Shown here piece after piece: positions 34,179-42,676 of a stretch of DNA of 64,000 bases. Below the pieces are notes generated by a model that was given only the letters and a program-made list of their open reading frames with translations, did not search any database and had not been told where the DNA came from. Both the position numbers and the translations under genes were made by a program. How positions within the stretch are numbered: position 1 is the stretch's first letter; each line of letters opens with the position of its first letter. Source of the stretch: Corynebacterium sp. ACRPS (lineage in GTDB: Bacteria; Actinomycetota; Actinomycetes; Mycobacteriales; Mycobacteriaceae); the NCBI RefSeq assembly GCF_022346005.1, contig NZ_JAKRMY010000003.1:1-64000 (forward strand), read 5' to 3'.

Positions 34179-35204
34179 GTGCCTAACCTGAAAAATATGT
34201 TAAAGGTTCGCAATGAAATAGAACTTCCTCCGCTGGGTCCTGGCTGGGCCGGAGCAGTAATGGGGCTCGGAATCTCCTCGTCTCTCATCGATGCTCACCT
34301 GAGCCCAACCCTGGGCCACCTTCCCGCAGAAATCATGCTCGGCGTCGCAACGCTTGTCGCCCTAGCGCTCTCAATAAGTTTCATTAAGTACCGTAAGCCA
34401 GGGTTTAACGCCAAAGCCATGCCTGCGTGGGGCATGGTCTCCATGGGCATCCTGGCTTTGGGTAGTGCCTACTCCCTCATCTTGGATGCCTGGCTGATCC
34501 ACACAGTGTGTTGGGCAATAGGAGGCGCTCTTAGCGTAATTACCTGTATAAAGTATCTAAAGCTCCTTATCCTTGAACGCCCCGACTCTCCGGCGTTTAC
34601 CTGGGGACTGCCACTAGTAGCGCCCATGGTTACTGCAACTTCCTCGGCGCAGCTGGCACCGCATGCAGGTGAGTGGGGTTGGATTGTCCACGGTATTGGC
34701 GTGTTCTGCTTTTTCCTGGCTTTGGTCACAGGACTGCCCATGTTCGTCCTCGTTTATCGGCGAACCTTTCCCACGGTTCCCACTAGCTTGGCTGCCACCA
34801 CCTGGATCCCACTGGGTCTTGTCGGCCAATCCACCGCGGCAGCCCAGCTACTCGCCGGCGACCAATGGCACTTCCGCGCCATGGTCTACGGTGTCGCGAT
34901 GCTCAGCGTCGGTGTCCCTCTATCGATCTATGCAATTATCAAGCATTGGGGAACAACCCTTGGTAACACCCCAATGTCCTATAACCCCACGTGGTGGGCC
35001 AGCACCTTCCCCGTGGGCACCTGCTGCCTCGGTACACAGACCTTATCCACGCAACCCGCCGCGCTCGAGTGGGGTATGGGGTGGATGAATACCGTCAGCG
35101 CCGCCCTGCTAATTCTGCTCCTCCTCCACGTCACCTGGGCAGCTTTTGGAGCCATCAAGGTCAGCAATCTGAACCACGGGCACTCTTCCCTTCAGGCGGC
35201 CTAA
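34179..35204 (+). CDS. TDT-family transporter (TehA/SSU1/Mae1-like)
   Basis: A 341-residue membrane protein with about ten helices. Family features include PPLGPGWAGAVMGLGISSS at the N-terminus and the STFPVGTCCLGTQTLS segment near the C-terminus, which match the tellurite-resistance/dicarboxylate transporter fold. Members export sulfite (SSU1), take up malate (Mae1) or act as anion channels (TehA). The substrate cannot be deduced here. GTG at 34179 or ATG at 34197 could be the start; neither has a clear ribosome site. Divergent from the LysR gene. Confidence 0.78.
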   Translation: MPNLKNMLKVRNEIELPPLGPGWAGAVMGLGISSSLIDAHLSPTLGHLPAEIMLGVATLVALALSISFIKYRKPGFNAKAMPAWGMVSMGILALGSAYSLILDAWLIHTVCWAIGGALSVITCIKYLKLLILERPDSPAFTWGLPLVAPMVTATSSAQLAPHAGEWGWIVHGIGVFCFFLALVTGLPMFVLVYRRTFPTVPTSLAATTWIPLGLVGQSTAAAQLLAGDQWHFRAMVYGVAMLSVGVPLSIYAIIKHWGTTLGNTPMSYNPTWWASTFPVGTCCLGTQTLSTQPAALEWGMGWMNTVSAALLILLLLHVTWAAFGAIKVSNLNHGHSSLQAA

Positions 35205-35230
35205 ACACGAAACCAAGGTTTACCAACCAA

Positions 35231-36410
35231 TCATTGTTTCTTCGGGTCGTGCTCGCTGAAAAACGCGGGCATCGCCTGGAGAAGATGCTGGTTCCACACC
35301 CCGTGCGCGCTAAGGGCGGAAGCATGATCGGCGTGCGGACGCACATACTCGCTAAGCTCGATGCCTTTCTGGTGCGCTAAGCGGCGGAAATCATCATAGC
35401 TTTCCGGTGGAACAAGGCGGTCGTGGTCACTACGCACGATCATGATAGGCGGCATATCCGAGGTCAGATGCGTAGCTGAAGTCACGAAGTCCGCGCGGTC
35501 TGGATATTCCTTAGGCGTTCCACCCAGGTATTTCTCCACGGTATCGCGGGAGCCCTGCCCGGCATAGGGGTCGTCAGAATCATAAATGTGACGCACATCC
35601 AAGGCCGGTGAATCCGCATAGACGGCGCTGGGAACAGCCGGCGTGCCGGGACAGTCGGTGGAAGGCAGCTGGGTGGGGTGTGCGGCGGCATCGGCAGTCG
35701 CGTTCAGGACCAACTGCCCACCGGCGGATTCACCATAGGTAAAGAAGCGCTCCGGGTCGCCGCCATAATCTGCGGCATGGGCGTTGACCCAGTTCATCGC
35801 GCAGCCCACCTGCCCCGCCGCGACCTTCCACGTGGGCTGTTCCCAGCTAGACAACGTGTAGTCAATAGATAATACGAGGTAACCGCGCTGGGCCATCTGC
35901 CGCATATTGAAAGCCTGAGAGCGCTTAGTCATCTGGTCCCAGCCGCCGCCGTGGACATACATCATGACTGGGTGGGGCCCACTTTCTTGTGGCGTGTAGA
36001 TATCCATATCTAGATCGTCGCCGTGGAAGGAATCGTAGGCCACCGTATGGTCGGGGCCCTCGTTGGTGCTTTCCACCCCGGCCCAGCTAAAGGCAGCGGG
36101 AATATCCACCTCGGTACCCTGCCCCTTCGCGGCGTGAATCTGCGTGCCGAAAAGCACAAGCCCGGCAGTGAGGGCAATCGCCGCGAATGCCCCCTGGCAC
36201 GTAGAAGCTGCGGGAGGCGAATCCTCCTAGCACCGCAAGGACCAGGAGAATAAGGGAAAAGATAACCACCGGCCCGATATACTGCGGGCCAATGAGCGCA
36301 CCCGCGCCCCAATACGGAATATGCGGCGTAAACGGCGCCACCGCAAGCCACAGCGCGAGGAAAGCTACAAGCGCAAGCGGGACGGATAACAGCCGGGCAA
36401 CGATCTTCAT
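35231..36410 (-). pseudogene. Membrane-anchored alpha/beta hydrolase, frameshifted
   Basis: Esterase/lipase of the HGGGW type. The first part (from ATG 36410) encodes two membrane helices (RLLSVPLALVAFLALWLAVA and IGPVVIFSLILLVLAVLGG). The rest, in another frame, supplies a third hydrophobic segment (FAAIALTAGLVLFG) and the hydrolase with oxyanion motif VHGGGW, nucleophile GESAGG, acid in SDHDRLVPPE and His in HADHAS. The frames meet at a run of five C (plus strand, 36189-36193); four C would restore one reading frame of 392 residues. It is either a real frameshift, a phase-variable tract or a sequencing error. The active part could still be made from GTG 36157. Confidence 0.78.
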
Positions 36411-36506
36411 ACCGGCAACGGTAGTCCTAGTTTCTGGGAATGCGTGGTGGAGATTGCAGCTCCAGTGGGCGTATTTTCTTCTATGACGTTTCACTGCACT
36501 CTGCGG

Positions 36507-37232
36507 CTAACGAGAGTCTCTAAAACTCCTTGTCTCCACACCAGTGCCCGCGCTGATAAAGAAGCGATCTCGGAGCTCTTCATTATCTTCGTCAGCCCCC
36601 GCTTCTTCCCAACACGCAGCCAAAAGATCTTTACCAGAATTGAATCCATAAGCTGCTGACACTGGGTTCAGCCGCTTTGCCAAGCTCTTTAATCGAACGC
36701 CTTCTTTTCGCAAGGAGTCCACGACGAGAGTCGCCAAATAATTGAATTCCATTATTTGGGAGGCCAAGTCCTCCACCGTCTTTTCTACTGAGGTTACGGG
36801 CGATCCGTCGATATTTTCTATATCCCCGACTTCTATCTCTCGATCGTCATAAATGTGGATATCATTCTGACTGGTTTGTTTCCGCAAGGAAGCCGAGAAA
36901 GTCTGTGTATTCGGAATCAAATCACCAATGCTATGGATAAGTGCTGCGGACGCATGAGACACAACGATCTTATTGTCGGCGTCTATACGTTCTACCGCAA
37001 ATAGGTTTGGTTCAAGGGATATCCAGGCTTCCCTGACATCCGTTAATGGACCAAGCTGAACTGAGGGAAGAAAGTAGATGCCCCTGCGTGCGCGCGTTAG
37101 AATCTCGCTCCCTGCCAAGCGATTTATGTGGAGGCGAGAAATACCTTCGCGTTGAGCCTGAGCCGTAGTGATAATGCCCCACTGATTTGCTGCTAAGGAT
37201 TCTAGCTGCGCCAGAATTTCTACAGCTTTCAT
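36507..37232 (-). CDS. AbiEi-like antitoxin (orphan)
   Basis: A 241-residue protein with an N-terminal winged-helix (GIITTAQAQREGISRLHINRL, about 18-40) followed by the beta element ARRGIYFLPS, the signature of the AbiEi antitoxin-type domain. The C-terminal half contains the ATPVTSVEKTVEDL-like segment SPVTSVEKTVEDLA and a helical tail. In AbiE systems AbiEi represses its operon and counters the nucleotidyltransferase toxin AbiEii. No AbiEii gene follows: the next gene is the frameshifted hydrolase. A 13-bp perfect inverted repeat lies 35 bp upstream, so autoregulation probably persists. AT-richer than the neighbouring housekeeping genes. Confidence 0.8.
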   Translation of the reverse strand: MKAVEILAQLESLAANQWGIITTAQAQREGISRLHINRLAGSEILTRARRGIYFLPSVQLGPLTDVREAWISLEPNLFAVERIDADNKIVVSHASAALIHSIGDLIPNTQTFSASLRKQTSQNDIHIYDDREIEVGDIENIDGSPVTSVEKTVEDLASQIMEFNYLATLVVDSLRKEGVRLKSLAKRLNPVSAAYGFNSGKDLLAACWEEAGADEDNEELRDRFFISAGTGVETRSFRDSR

Positions 37233-37266
37233 TTCGACACCGAACCCCTCTACCCTTAACCTCCTT

Positions 37267-37301
37267 CTTTACTTGTATCAACCTGAGGGATACAAGTAAA
37301 G
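37267..37301 (-). promoter_or_regulatory. Perfect 13-bp inverted repeat, operator of the AbiEi-like gene
   Basis: CTTTACTTGTATC (37267-37279) and GATACAAGTAAAG (37289-37301) are exact complements with a 9-bp spacer. On the minus strand TTGATA overlaps the inner arm and TAAGGG lies 17 bp further, a plausible -35/-10 pair for the AbiEi-like gene. A protein bound here would block RNA polymerase. Confidence 0.75.
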
Positions 37302-37336
37302 ACGGATTGAGTACCTACGTTGCACAGCCTTGAAGG

Positions 37337-37362
37337 CAAAAAGCCCGGCTGAAGCCGGGCTT
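37337..37362 (-). terminator. Terminator copy after the purL remnant
   Basis: AAGCCCGGCT GA AGCCGGGCTT, followed on the minus strand by TTTTTGCC. It closely resembles the hairpin behind the intact purL (39131-39158) and was carried along with the duplicated purL 3' end. Confidence 0.8.
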
Positions 37363-37375
37363 GAGCTAGGCGATG

Positions 37376-37705
37376 CCAGAGGCTGGCTTACTCCGCAACA
37401 GAATTAGCGCCCACGACGGCGTAGCCGAAGAGCTCAGGCAAGGTGGAGAACCATGCTTCAACCAGCTGGGAGATGGCCACGGATTCACGGCCCAAAGTAA
37501 GCGCGCCGGTTTCGGTGGTCTCACCCACGATGGCCGCGATGGCGGCGCCCTCGTGCACGGCGGAGAGATCGAAATCGAGGTCGAGGTCGGCGGCATCGGC
37601 AAGCGCGTTCAGCACCATATGACCGGCCGTGGGCATACATCATCACTGAGTGGGTACCAGAATCATTGGGTGGATAGCGGCCGAGCAACGATCTTCAAGT
37701 CCTCG
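37376..37705 (-). pseudogene. Chimeric remnant: purL 3' end fused to hydrolase 5' pieces
   Basis: On the minus strand the part from about 37600 down to 37376 matches the C-terminus of purL ([30 protein letters not shown]) but lacks about 30 codons between AVHE and AAIVGE. The part from about 37590 to 37705 matches the alpha/beta hydrolase: VLNAxADAA near its GESAGG motif, a MYVHGG-like stretch and the region around its start codon, with deletions between them. The two meet at a shared GGCGGCATCG (plus strand). An open frame of 82 codons exists (37636-37388), but it is a fusion of fragments and is unlikely to be functional. Confidence 0.8.
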
Positions 37706-37751
37706 GTTCCGGAGAGGCGCGGTGGTGGCTTTAGTGGAGAAAAGCCGCTTA

Positions 37752-39035
37752 CTAACTCGCCTTTTTGAAGGAAAGGCGGCGATCCCGCAGAGGCAAGGCG
37801 TCCTTTCGGCTTAGCTCCGCGATGCACAGTGCGATTACAAAGCCCACCAAGACAATCAACGAGGACCATGACAACCACATTTCAGAATCTGCCCTGGCCA
37901 GCGGTGGGAACAAGAAGAGACCTAAGACCGGCACAACATAAATGATGCGATTCTGCCCGCGTGCCAGAACGCCTAGCAGTGGCAATACGGCGCACAAGAC
38001 GTAATGATCCCACAAGATATTGCCGGTAGCCGTGAGAACCGTAAAGATGCCGACGGCAGCAATGCGCCACGGCTCCTGTGAGCGTAAAGCGGTAACAATA
38101 ACCAGCGCAATTAATGCCAGGGTTACAAAAGGCGGAATAAGGCTGGCAGCCAGTGAAGGATCATGAACGATGGTGACAAGAATGCTGTCATCTTCAACGC
38201 GGTTGGTGCTCAGTTGGGAAGCAATCGACCCGTTGACAGGAGCGACCATTATTGCCGCCTTGATGTCCTGCAGGGTATCCCACCAAGAGGTAAACACGTC
38301 CCAGCCAGAAACGACGATTGAGTAGAGTACAGCAACGGCTCCTGTCCCAAGTGCTACCAATCCCGCTTTGCGCGCCCGCGGAAAGACCACACAGATGAGC
38401 ACGAGGATAATGGGGGTTAGCTTTACTGCAGATACAAGTCCTAGTGCAATTCCTGCGCGTACTGGGTGCACGCGAGCAGCAGCAAGGCCGTATGCAACGC
38501 CCGCAAAAATCAGTGGGCTCGTCTGGCCAAGAAATAACGATGATTGAAAAGCTATCGATGCCCAGCCCAAGAGGATTCCGAAAAGCAAGGTAATGGTCGC
38601 TATCTCTTCCTCAAACCACAAGAACCAGGCGGAGACTATCAACACCACCAGCGCCCAACCGGAAGCAATCGCGAGCAATATCACGGAGACATCAAAACTC
38701 ATGACCCGCACGACCAAGCTCATCACATCCGCGAGAAATGGGACGTGAACATAAGGGTGCGGGAACTCAGTGACATCAGAGTGGGCGATGGTGTCTAACC
38801 ACACATCACCACGTGGCAGTGCGAAATCGCGTTCATCGATCCTATATAAATGCTCCCGATTTCCATCGCGGACGAGCAATCCAGCAATCCATAGCGCACC
38901 CCAGTCACCGTAATTCAGTTTTCCGGCGGAAATTACGGCAACCACGAGGCCAAATACCAGCCCAATACCATGGTGGTACCACCGCAGCACTGTTGTTGCG
39001 GGCGCGGAGGCTTGATGGCGGGAATGCGCGCTCAT
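37752..39035 (-). CDS. GT87-type polyprenol-phosphate mannosyl/glycosyltransferase
   Basis: A 427-residue multi-spanning protein of the GT-C superfamily (DUF2029/GT87), which includes actinobacterial alpha-mannosyl- and arabinosyltransferases that use polyprenyl-phospho-sugar donors on the outer membrane face. About ten hydrophobic helices are visible. The large first extracellular loop contains LNYGDWGALWIAG and the acidic ERDFALP region, with FPHPYVHVPF before helix 2, where GT-C enzymes keep their catalytic acids. Product unknown: lipoglycan or wall arabinomannan is likely. ATG at 39035, AGGAG 5 nt upstream. Lies between the purL terminator and the chimeric remnant. Confidence 0.78.
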   Translation of the reverse strand: MSAHSRHQASAPATTVLRWYHHGIGLVFGLVVAVISAGKLNYGDWGALWIAGLLVRDGNREHLYRIDERDFALPRGDVWLDTIAHSDVTEFPHPYVHVPFLADVMSLVVRVMSFDVSVILLAIASGWALVVLIVSAWFLWFEEEIATITLLFGILLGWASIAFQSSLFLGQTSPLIFAGVAYGLAAARVHPVRAGIALGLVSAVKLTPIILVLICVVFPRARKAGLVALGTGAVAVLYSIVVSGWDVFTSWWDTLQDIKAAIMVAPVNGSIASQLSTNRVEDDSILVTIVHDPSLAASLIPPFVTLALIALVIVTALRSQEPWRIAAVGIFTVLTATGNILWDHYVLCAVLPLLGVLARGQNRIIYVVPVLGLFLFPPLARADSEMWLSWSSLIVLVGFVIALCIAELSRKDALPLRDRRLSFKKAS

Positions 39036-39130
39036 GGGACTCCTAATATAAAAATTACGATTCGAGACAGAGAGAAAGGGCGATGCTCATTGGGCAGCGA
39101 CCCCGATCATCGAAGATAGTCTAAACGCTC

Positions 39131-39158
39131 CTCAAGCCCGGCCAAAGCCGGGCTTGAG
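39131..39158 (-). terminator. Hairpin after purL
   Basis: CTCAAGCCCGGC CAAA GCCGGGCTTGAG is a 12-bp perfect stem 22 bp beyond the purL stop. The T run is weak (GGAGCGTTT). A related copy sits at 37337-37362. Confidence 0.75.
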
Positions 39159-39180
39159 CTAAGCGGTGACAGGGGCTGGC

Positions 39181-41490
39181 TTACTCCACAACGGAGTTAG
39201 CGCCCACGGCGTGACCGAAGAGGTCAGGCAAGGTAGCAGACCATGCCTCAACCAACTGAGAGATGGCCACGGATTCGCCACCCAAGGTAAGTGCACCAGT
39301 TTCGGTGGTCTCACCCACGATGGCTGCTGGAATGCCAAGCTCAGCGGCACGGGCGAGCACCTTATCGGCGCGGTCAGCGGTGGTGGCCACGAGCGCGCGG
39401 GAAGCGGACTCGGAGAAGGCCGCGGTGAAGGCGTCCTCGTGCACGGCGGTGAGATCGAGGTCGAGGCCTAGGCCGGCGGCATCGACAGGCGCACCGGCAC
39501 GCTTGGCCATCTCAAAGGCGGCAACGGCCAGGCCACCCTCGGAGACATCGTGCGCGGCGGTGAGCAAATCGTTGCCGTCGAAGAAATCCGCGAGGCGCTT
39601 CTCATTGGCCATGTCCACCTGCGGCGGCAAGCCGTTGAGGCTGTCCTTATCGGCGCCCTCGGCGCTCACCAGCTGCCAAATGGAACCGCCAAACTCATCC
39701 TTGGTCTCACCCAAGGCGATGAGGACTTCCTTCTCATTGACGGTGCCCAAGTTATTGCTAATGGCTTGGTGTACATCGTCGATAACGCCGAGCACGCCCA
39801 CGACCGGGGTGGGCAGGATGGGCTCGGAACCGGTCTGGTTGTAGAAGGAGACGTTGCCGCCGGAGACGGGGATGGAGAGTTCCACGGCGGCATCGGCAAG
39901 CCCATGCACCGATTCGCGGAACTGCCACATCACGTCCGGGTTTTCCGGCGAACCGTAGTTCAGGCAGTTGGTAATCGCAACGGGCTTGGCGCCGGTGACC
40001 GCGACGTTGCGGTAGGCCTCCGCCAAGGCCAGGCGCGCGCCCATGTTCGGGTCCAACTTGGTGTAGCGGCCGGAAGCATCGGCGGAAACGGCGACACCGC
40101 GGCCGGTCTCCTCATCAATGCGCAGCACACCCGCATCCGCGTGGTGGGACTGGACGGTATTGCCGCGCACGTAGCGGTCATACTGATTCATGATGAAATC
40201 GCGCGAGCACAACGAAGGCGAGGAAATGAGCTTTTGCAGGGATTCCACCAGGCCGCGCTTGTCCGTGCCCTGGTATTTCTGCAGCTCATCCTGCCACTCG
40301 GGGCGGGCGTAGGGTCGCTCGTAAACGGGTGCTTCATCCGCGATGGTGCCAGCCGGCGCATCGACGACGACCTCACCCTGGTGGCGGATGACCAAGTGGT
40401 CACCTTCAGTAACCTCACCGATTTCGGCGCAGGTGACCTCCCAGTGCTCGCAGATTTCGCGGAACTTCTCCACGTTTTCCGGTGCCACGACGGCGCACAT
40501 GCGCTCCTGGGACTCGGAGGCAAGGATTTCCGCTGCGGTCATGTTTTCCGCGCGCAGCGGTACCGCATCGAGGTTGACCTCCATGCCGCCATCGCCGGAA
40601 GCTGCCAGCTCAGAGGTGGCACAGGCCAGGCCAGCGCCGCCCAAATCCTGGATGCCCACCACAACGCCGGCGTGGTAGAGGTCCAGGCAGCATTCGATAA
40701 GCACCTTTTCCGCGAAGGGGTCGCCCACCTGCACGGCCGGCAGCTTGCGCTCCGCGCCGTCTTCAAAGGTATCGGAGGCCAGCACGGATACACCGCCGAT
40801 GCCGTCCAGGCCGGTGCGGGAGCCAAAGAGCATGACCTTATTACCCTTGCCGGAGGCGAAGGCGAGTTTCAGGTCATCGACCTTGAGGGTGCCCACACAC
40901 AGGGCGTTGACCAGCGGGTTACCGGCATAGGTTTCATCAAAGACGGTCTCGCCGCCAATATTGGGCAGGCCCAAGGAGTTGCCGTAGCCGCCCACGCCGG
41001 AGACGACGCCGGGTAGCACGCGTTTGGTATCGGGGGCATCGGCAGGCCCAAAGCGTAGCTGATCCATCACGGCGATGGGGCGGGCCCCCATGGCCATGAT
41101 GTCGCGGACGATGCCGCCCACGCCGGTCGCCGCGCCCTGGTAGGGCTCCACATAGGAAGGGTGGTTGTGCGATTCCACGCGGAAGGTCACCGCGTTGCCA
41201 TCACCGATGTCCACCACGCCGGCGTTTTCACCAATGCCGGCCAGGATCTTCTCCCCCATCTCCTCCGTCATGGTCTCACCAAAGTAGCGCAGGTGCGTCT
41301 TGGAGGACTTATAGGAGCAGTGCTCGGACCACATCACGGAGTACATGGTCAGCTCCGCGTCGGTGGGGCGCCGGCCCAGAATATCGTGGATGCGCTGGTA
41401 TTCGTCATCCTTCAGGCCGAGCTCAACGTACGGCTGCTGCTCATCCGGGGTGGACTGCGCCTTGTCTACGGTGTCATTAGAAACGGTCAT
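39181..41490 (-). CDS. purL: Phosphoribosylformylglycinamidine synthase subunit PurL
   Basis: Large catalytic subunit that turns FGAR, ATP and ammonia from PurQ into FGAM, the fourth step of purine synthesis. The 769-residue small-type PurL has the N-terminal [11 protein letters not shown] motif, [40 protein letters not shown], the central [14 protein letters not shown], and the C-terminal SVGGNVSF-like [12 protein letters not shown] plus [13 protein letters not shown]. Third gene of purS-purQ-purL; 13 bp after purQ. A partial copy of its 3' end lies at 37.4 kb. Confidence 0.97.
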   Translation of the reverse strand: MTVSNDTVDKAQSTPDEQQPYVELGLKDDEYQRIHDILGRRPTDAELTMYSVMWSEHCSYKSSKTHLRYFGETMTEEMGEKILAGIGENAGVVDIGDGNAVTFRVESHNHPSYVEPYQGAATGVGGIVRDIMAMGARPIAVMDQLRFGPADAPDTKRVLPGVVSGVGGYGNSLGLPNIGGETVFDETYAGNPLVNALCVGTLKVDDLKLAFASGKGNKVMLFGSRTGLDGIGGVSVLASDTFEDGAERKLPAVQVGDPFAEKVLIECCLDLYHAGVVVGIQDLGGAGLACATSELAASGDGGMEVNLDAVPLRAENMTAAEILASESQERMCAVVAPENVEKFREICEHWEVTCAEIGEVTEGDHLVIRHQGEVVVDAPAGTIADEAPVYERPYARPEWQDELQKYQGTDKRGLVESLQKLISSPSLCSRDFIMNQYDRYVRGNTVQSHHADAGVLRIDEETGRGVAVSADASGRYTKLDPNMGARLALAEAYRNVAVTGAKPVAITNCLNYGSPENPDVMWQFRESVHGLADAAVELSIPVSGGNVSFYNQTGSEPILPTPVVGVLGVIDDVHQAISNNLGTVNEKEVLIALGETKDEFGGSIWQLVSAEGADKDSLNGLPPQVDMANEKRLADFFDGNDLLTAAHDVSEGGLAVAAFEMAKRAGAPVDAAGLGLDLDLTAVHEDAFTAAFSESASRALVATTADRADKVLARAAELGIPAAIVGETTETGALTLGGESVAISQLVEAWSATLPDLFGHAVGANSVVE

Positions 41491-41503
41491 GTAGGTGGCC
41501 TCC

Positions 41504-42187
41504 TTAAACCGCCGGCGCTTCCGCGACGGCCTTGATGGCGGATACGAATAGTCCCAATCCGTCGGTGGATGGGCCGGTCAGCGGGTCAATGGCGTGCTCG
41601 GGGTGCGGCATGAGGCCCACAATCCGGCCGGTCTCATCGCTTACCCCAGCAATGCCATTGATGGAGCCGTTGTAATTATCGGTATAGCGGAAGACCACGC
41701 GGCCTTCGCCCTCGATGCGGGCGATATCGTCATCGCCTGCTTGGAAGCGGCCCTCACCGTGCTTGGCGGGCACCAAAATCTTTTGGCCCTTTTCAAACTC
41801 GCTGGTCCAGGCCGTGGTGGAGTGCTCCACCTCCAGGTAAGTATCGGTGCAATGAAAATGCAGGCCCTTATTCCGAGTCAATGCGCCCGGTAAGAGGCCT
41901 GCTTCAGTCAAGATTTGGAAACCATTGCAAATGCCGAGCACCGGCATTCCCGCCTTGGCGCGGTCGATGACGCTGCGCATGACGGGGGCGAGCGCCGAAA
42001 TAGCGCCCGAGCGCAGGTAGTCACCATAGGAAAAACCGCCCGGCACGACTACCGCGTCCACGCCGCGCAGATCAGCATCTGCGTGCCAGAGGTTAATGAC
42101 CTCGGCGCCGGCGGTGCGGGCCGCGCGGGCGGCATCCACATCATCCAGGGTGCCGGGGAAGGTGATTACTCCGATTTTTGCGGTCAC
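41504..42187 (-). CDS. purQ: Phosphoribosylformylglycinamidine synthase subunit PurQ
   Basis: Glutaminase subunit that feeds ammonia to PurL. The 227-residue class I amidotransferase has the nucleophile Cys in GICNGFQIL and the His/Glu of the triad in PHPEHA near the C-terminus; [13 protein letters not shown] is the N-terminal signature. The GTG start at 42187 directly abuts the purS stop, so translation is coupled. Confidence 0.97.
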   Translation of the reverse strand: MTAKIGVITFPGTLDDVDAARAARTAGAEVINLWHADADLRGVDAVVVPGGFSYGDYLRSGAISALAPVMRSVIDRAKAGMPVLGICNGFQILTEAGLLPGALTRNKGLHFHCTDTYLEVEHSTTAWTSEFEKGQKILVPAKHGEGRFQAGDDDIARIEGEGRVVFRYTDNYNGSINGIAGVSDETGRIVGLMPHPEHAIDPLTGPSTDGLGLFVSAIKAVAEAPAV

Positions 42188-42430
42188 TTACTTGACCTCC
42201 AGCTGCGTAACCTCGTAGTCCTCGATGACGGTATTAGCCAGCAGCGTTTCTGCCACCTTATCCAGTTCCTCTGCGGTAACGGAATCATCTACCTCGAGTT
42301 CGAAGCGCTTTCCTTGGCGCACATCGCTGACACCGGATACTCCGATGCGACCCAATGCGCGGACGACAGCTTGGCCCTGCGGATCCAGAATTTCCGCCTT
42401 GGGCATGACATTGACAACTACACGAGCCAT
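42188..42430 (-). CDS. purS: Phosphoribosylformylglycinamidine synthase subunit PurS
   Basis: An 80-residue small subunit that bridges PurQ and PurL. Family features are the N-terminal VVNVMPKAEILDPQGQAV strand-helix and the FELEVDD strand in the centre. First gene of the operon; the ATG at 42430 is preceded by AAGGC 10 nt upstream. A TACACT -10 lies at 42479-42474, giving a leader of about 37 nt. Confidence 0.95.
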   Translation of the reverse strand: MARVVVNVMPKAEILDPQGQAVVRALGRIGVSGVSDVRQGKRFELEVDDSVTAEELDKVAETLLANTVIEDYEVTQLEVK

Positions 42431-42473
42431 GAAATTTTTGCCTTACTGTATGGGGCTTAGGTCTGCCCGATTC

Positions 42474-42513
42474 AGTGTAGTCATACCCCCGCCCAATCCC
42501 TAGATATACCCCC
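42474..42513 (-). promoter_or_regulatory. purSQL promoter with two GGGGGTAT repeats
   Basis: The -10 TACACT (42479-42474) is preceded on the minus strand by GGGGGTAT at 42490-42483 and again at 42513-42506, direct repeats 23 bp apart in the -20 to -45 region. This placement suits a regulator of purine genes, but I do not know such a box in this genus. Confidence 0.4.
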
Positions 42514-42676
42514 ACTGCAGGGTTTTCACCCCGGTAATGCAAACTCCGCGTAAATTACGACCAACAGGAAAACGAATTTTGCGCGGCACCCAGGTTTCAC
42601 CGCCTGCTCGCACACACCCCACCGATTGCGACCCTGGGTACACCGATTGTTCAGCGAGTAAAAATAAAAGGCGTCC

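Noticed and set aside
37388-37636. Functional small protein gene
   Set aside because: The reading frame joins a hydrolase fragment and a purL fragment at a repeated decamer; it is a duplication scar.
20000-39000. Prophage or integrative element
   Set aside because: No integrase, capsid, terminase, transposase or flanking att-like repeat was found among the genes.
39550-41016. Long open frame antisense to purL
   Set aside because: Shadow of a high-GC coding gene; residues are low-complexity His, Gly and Val runs without any recognisable domain.
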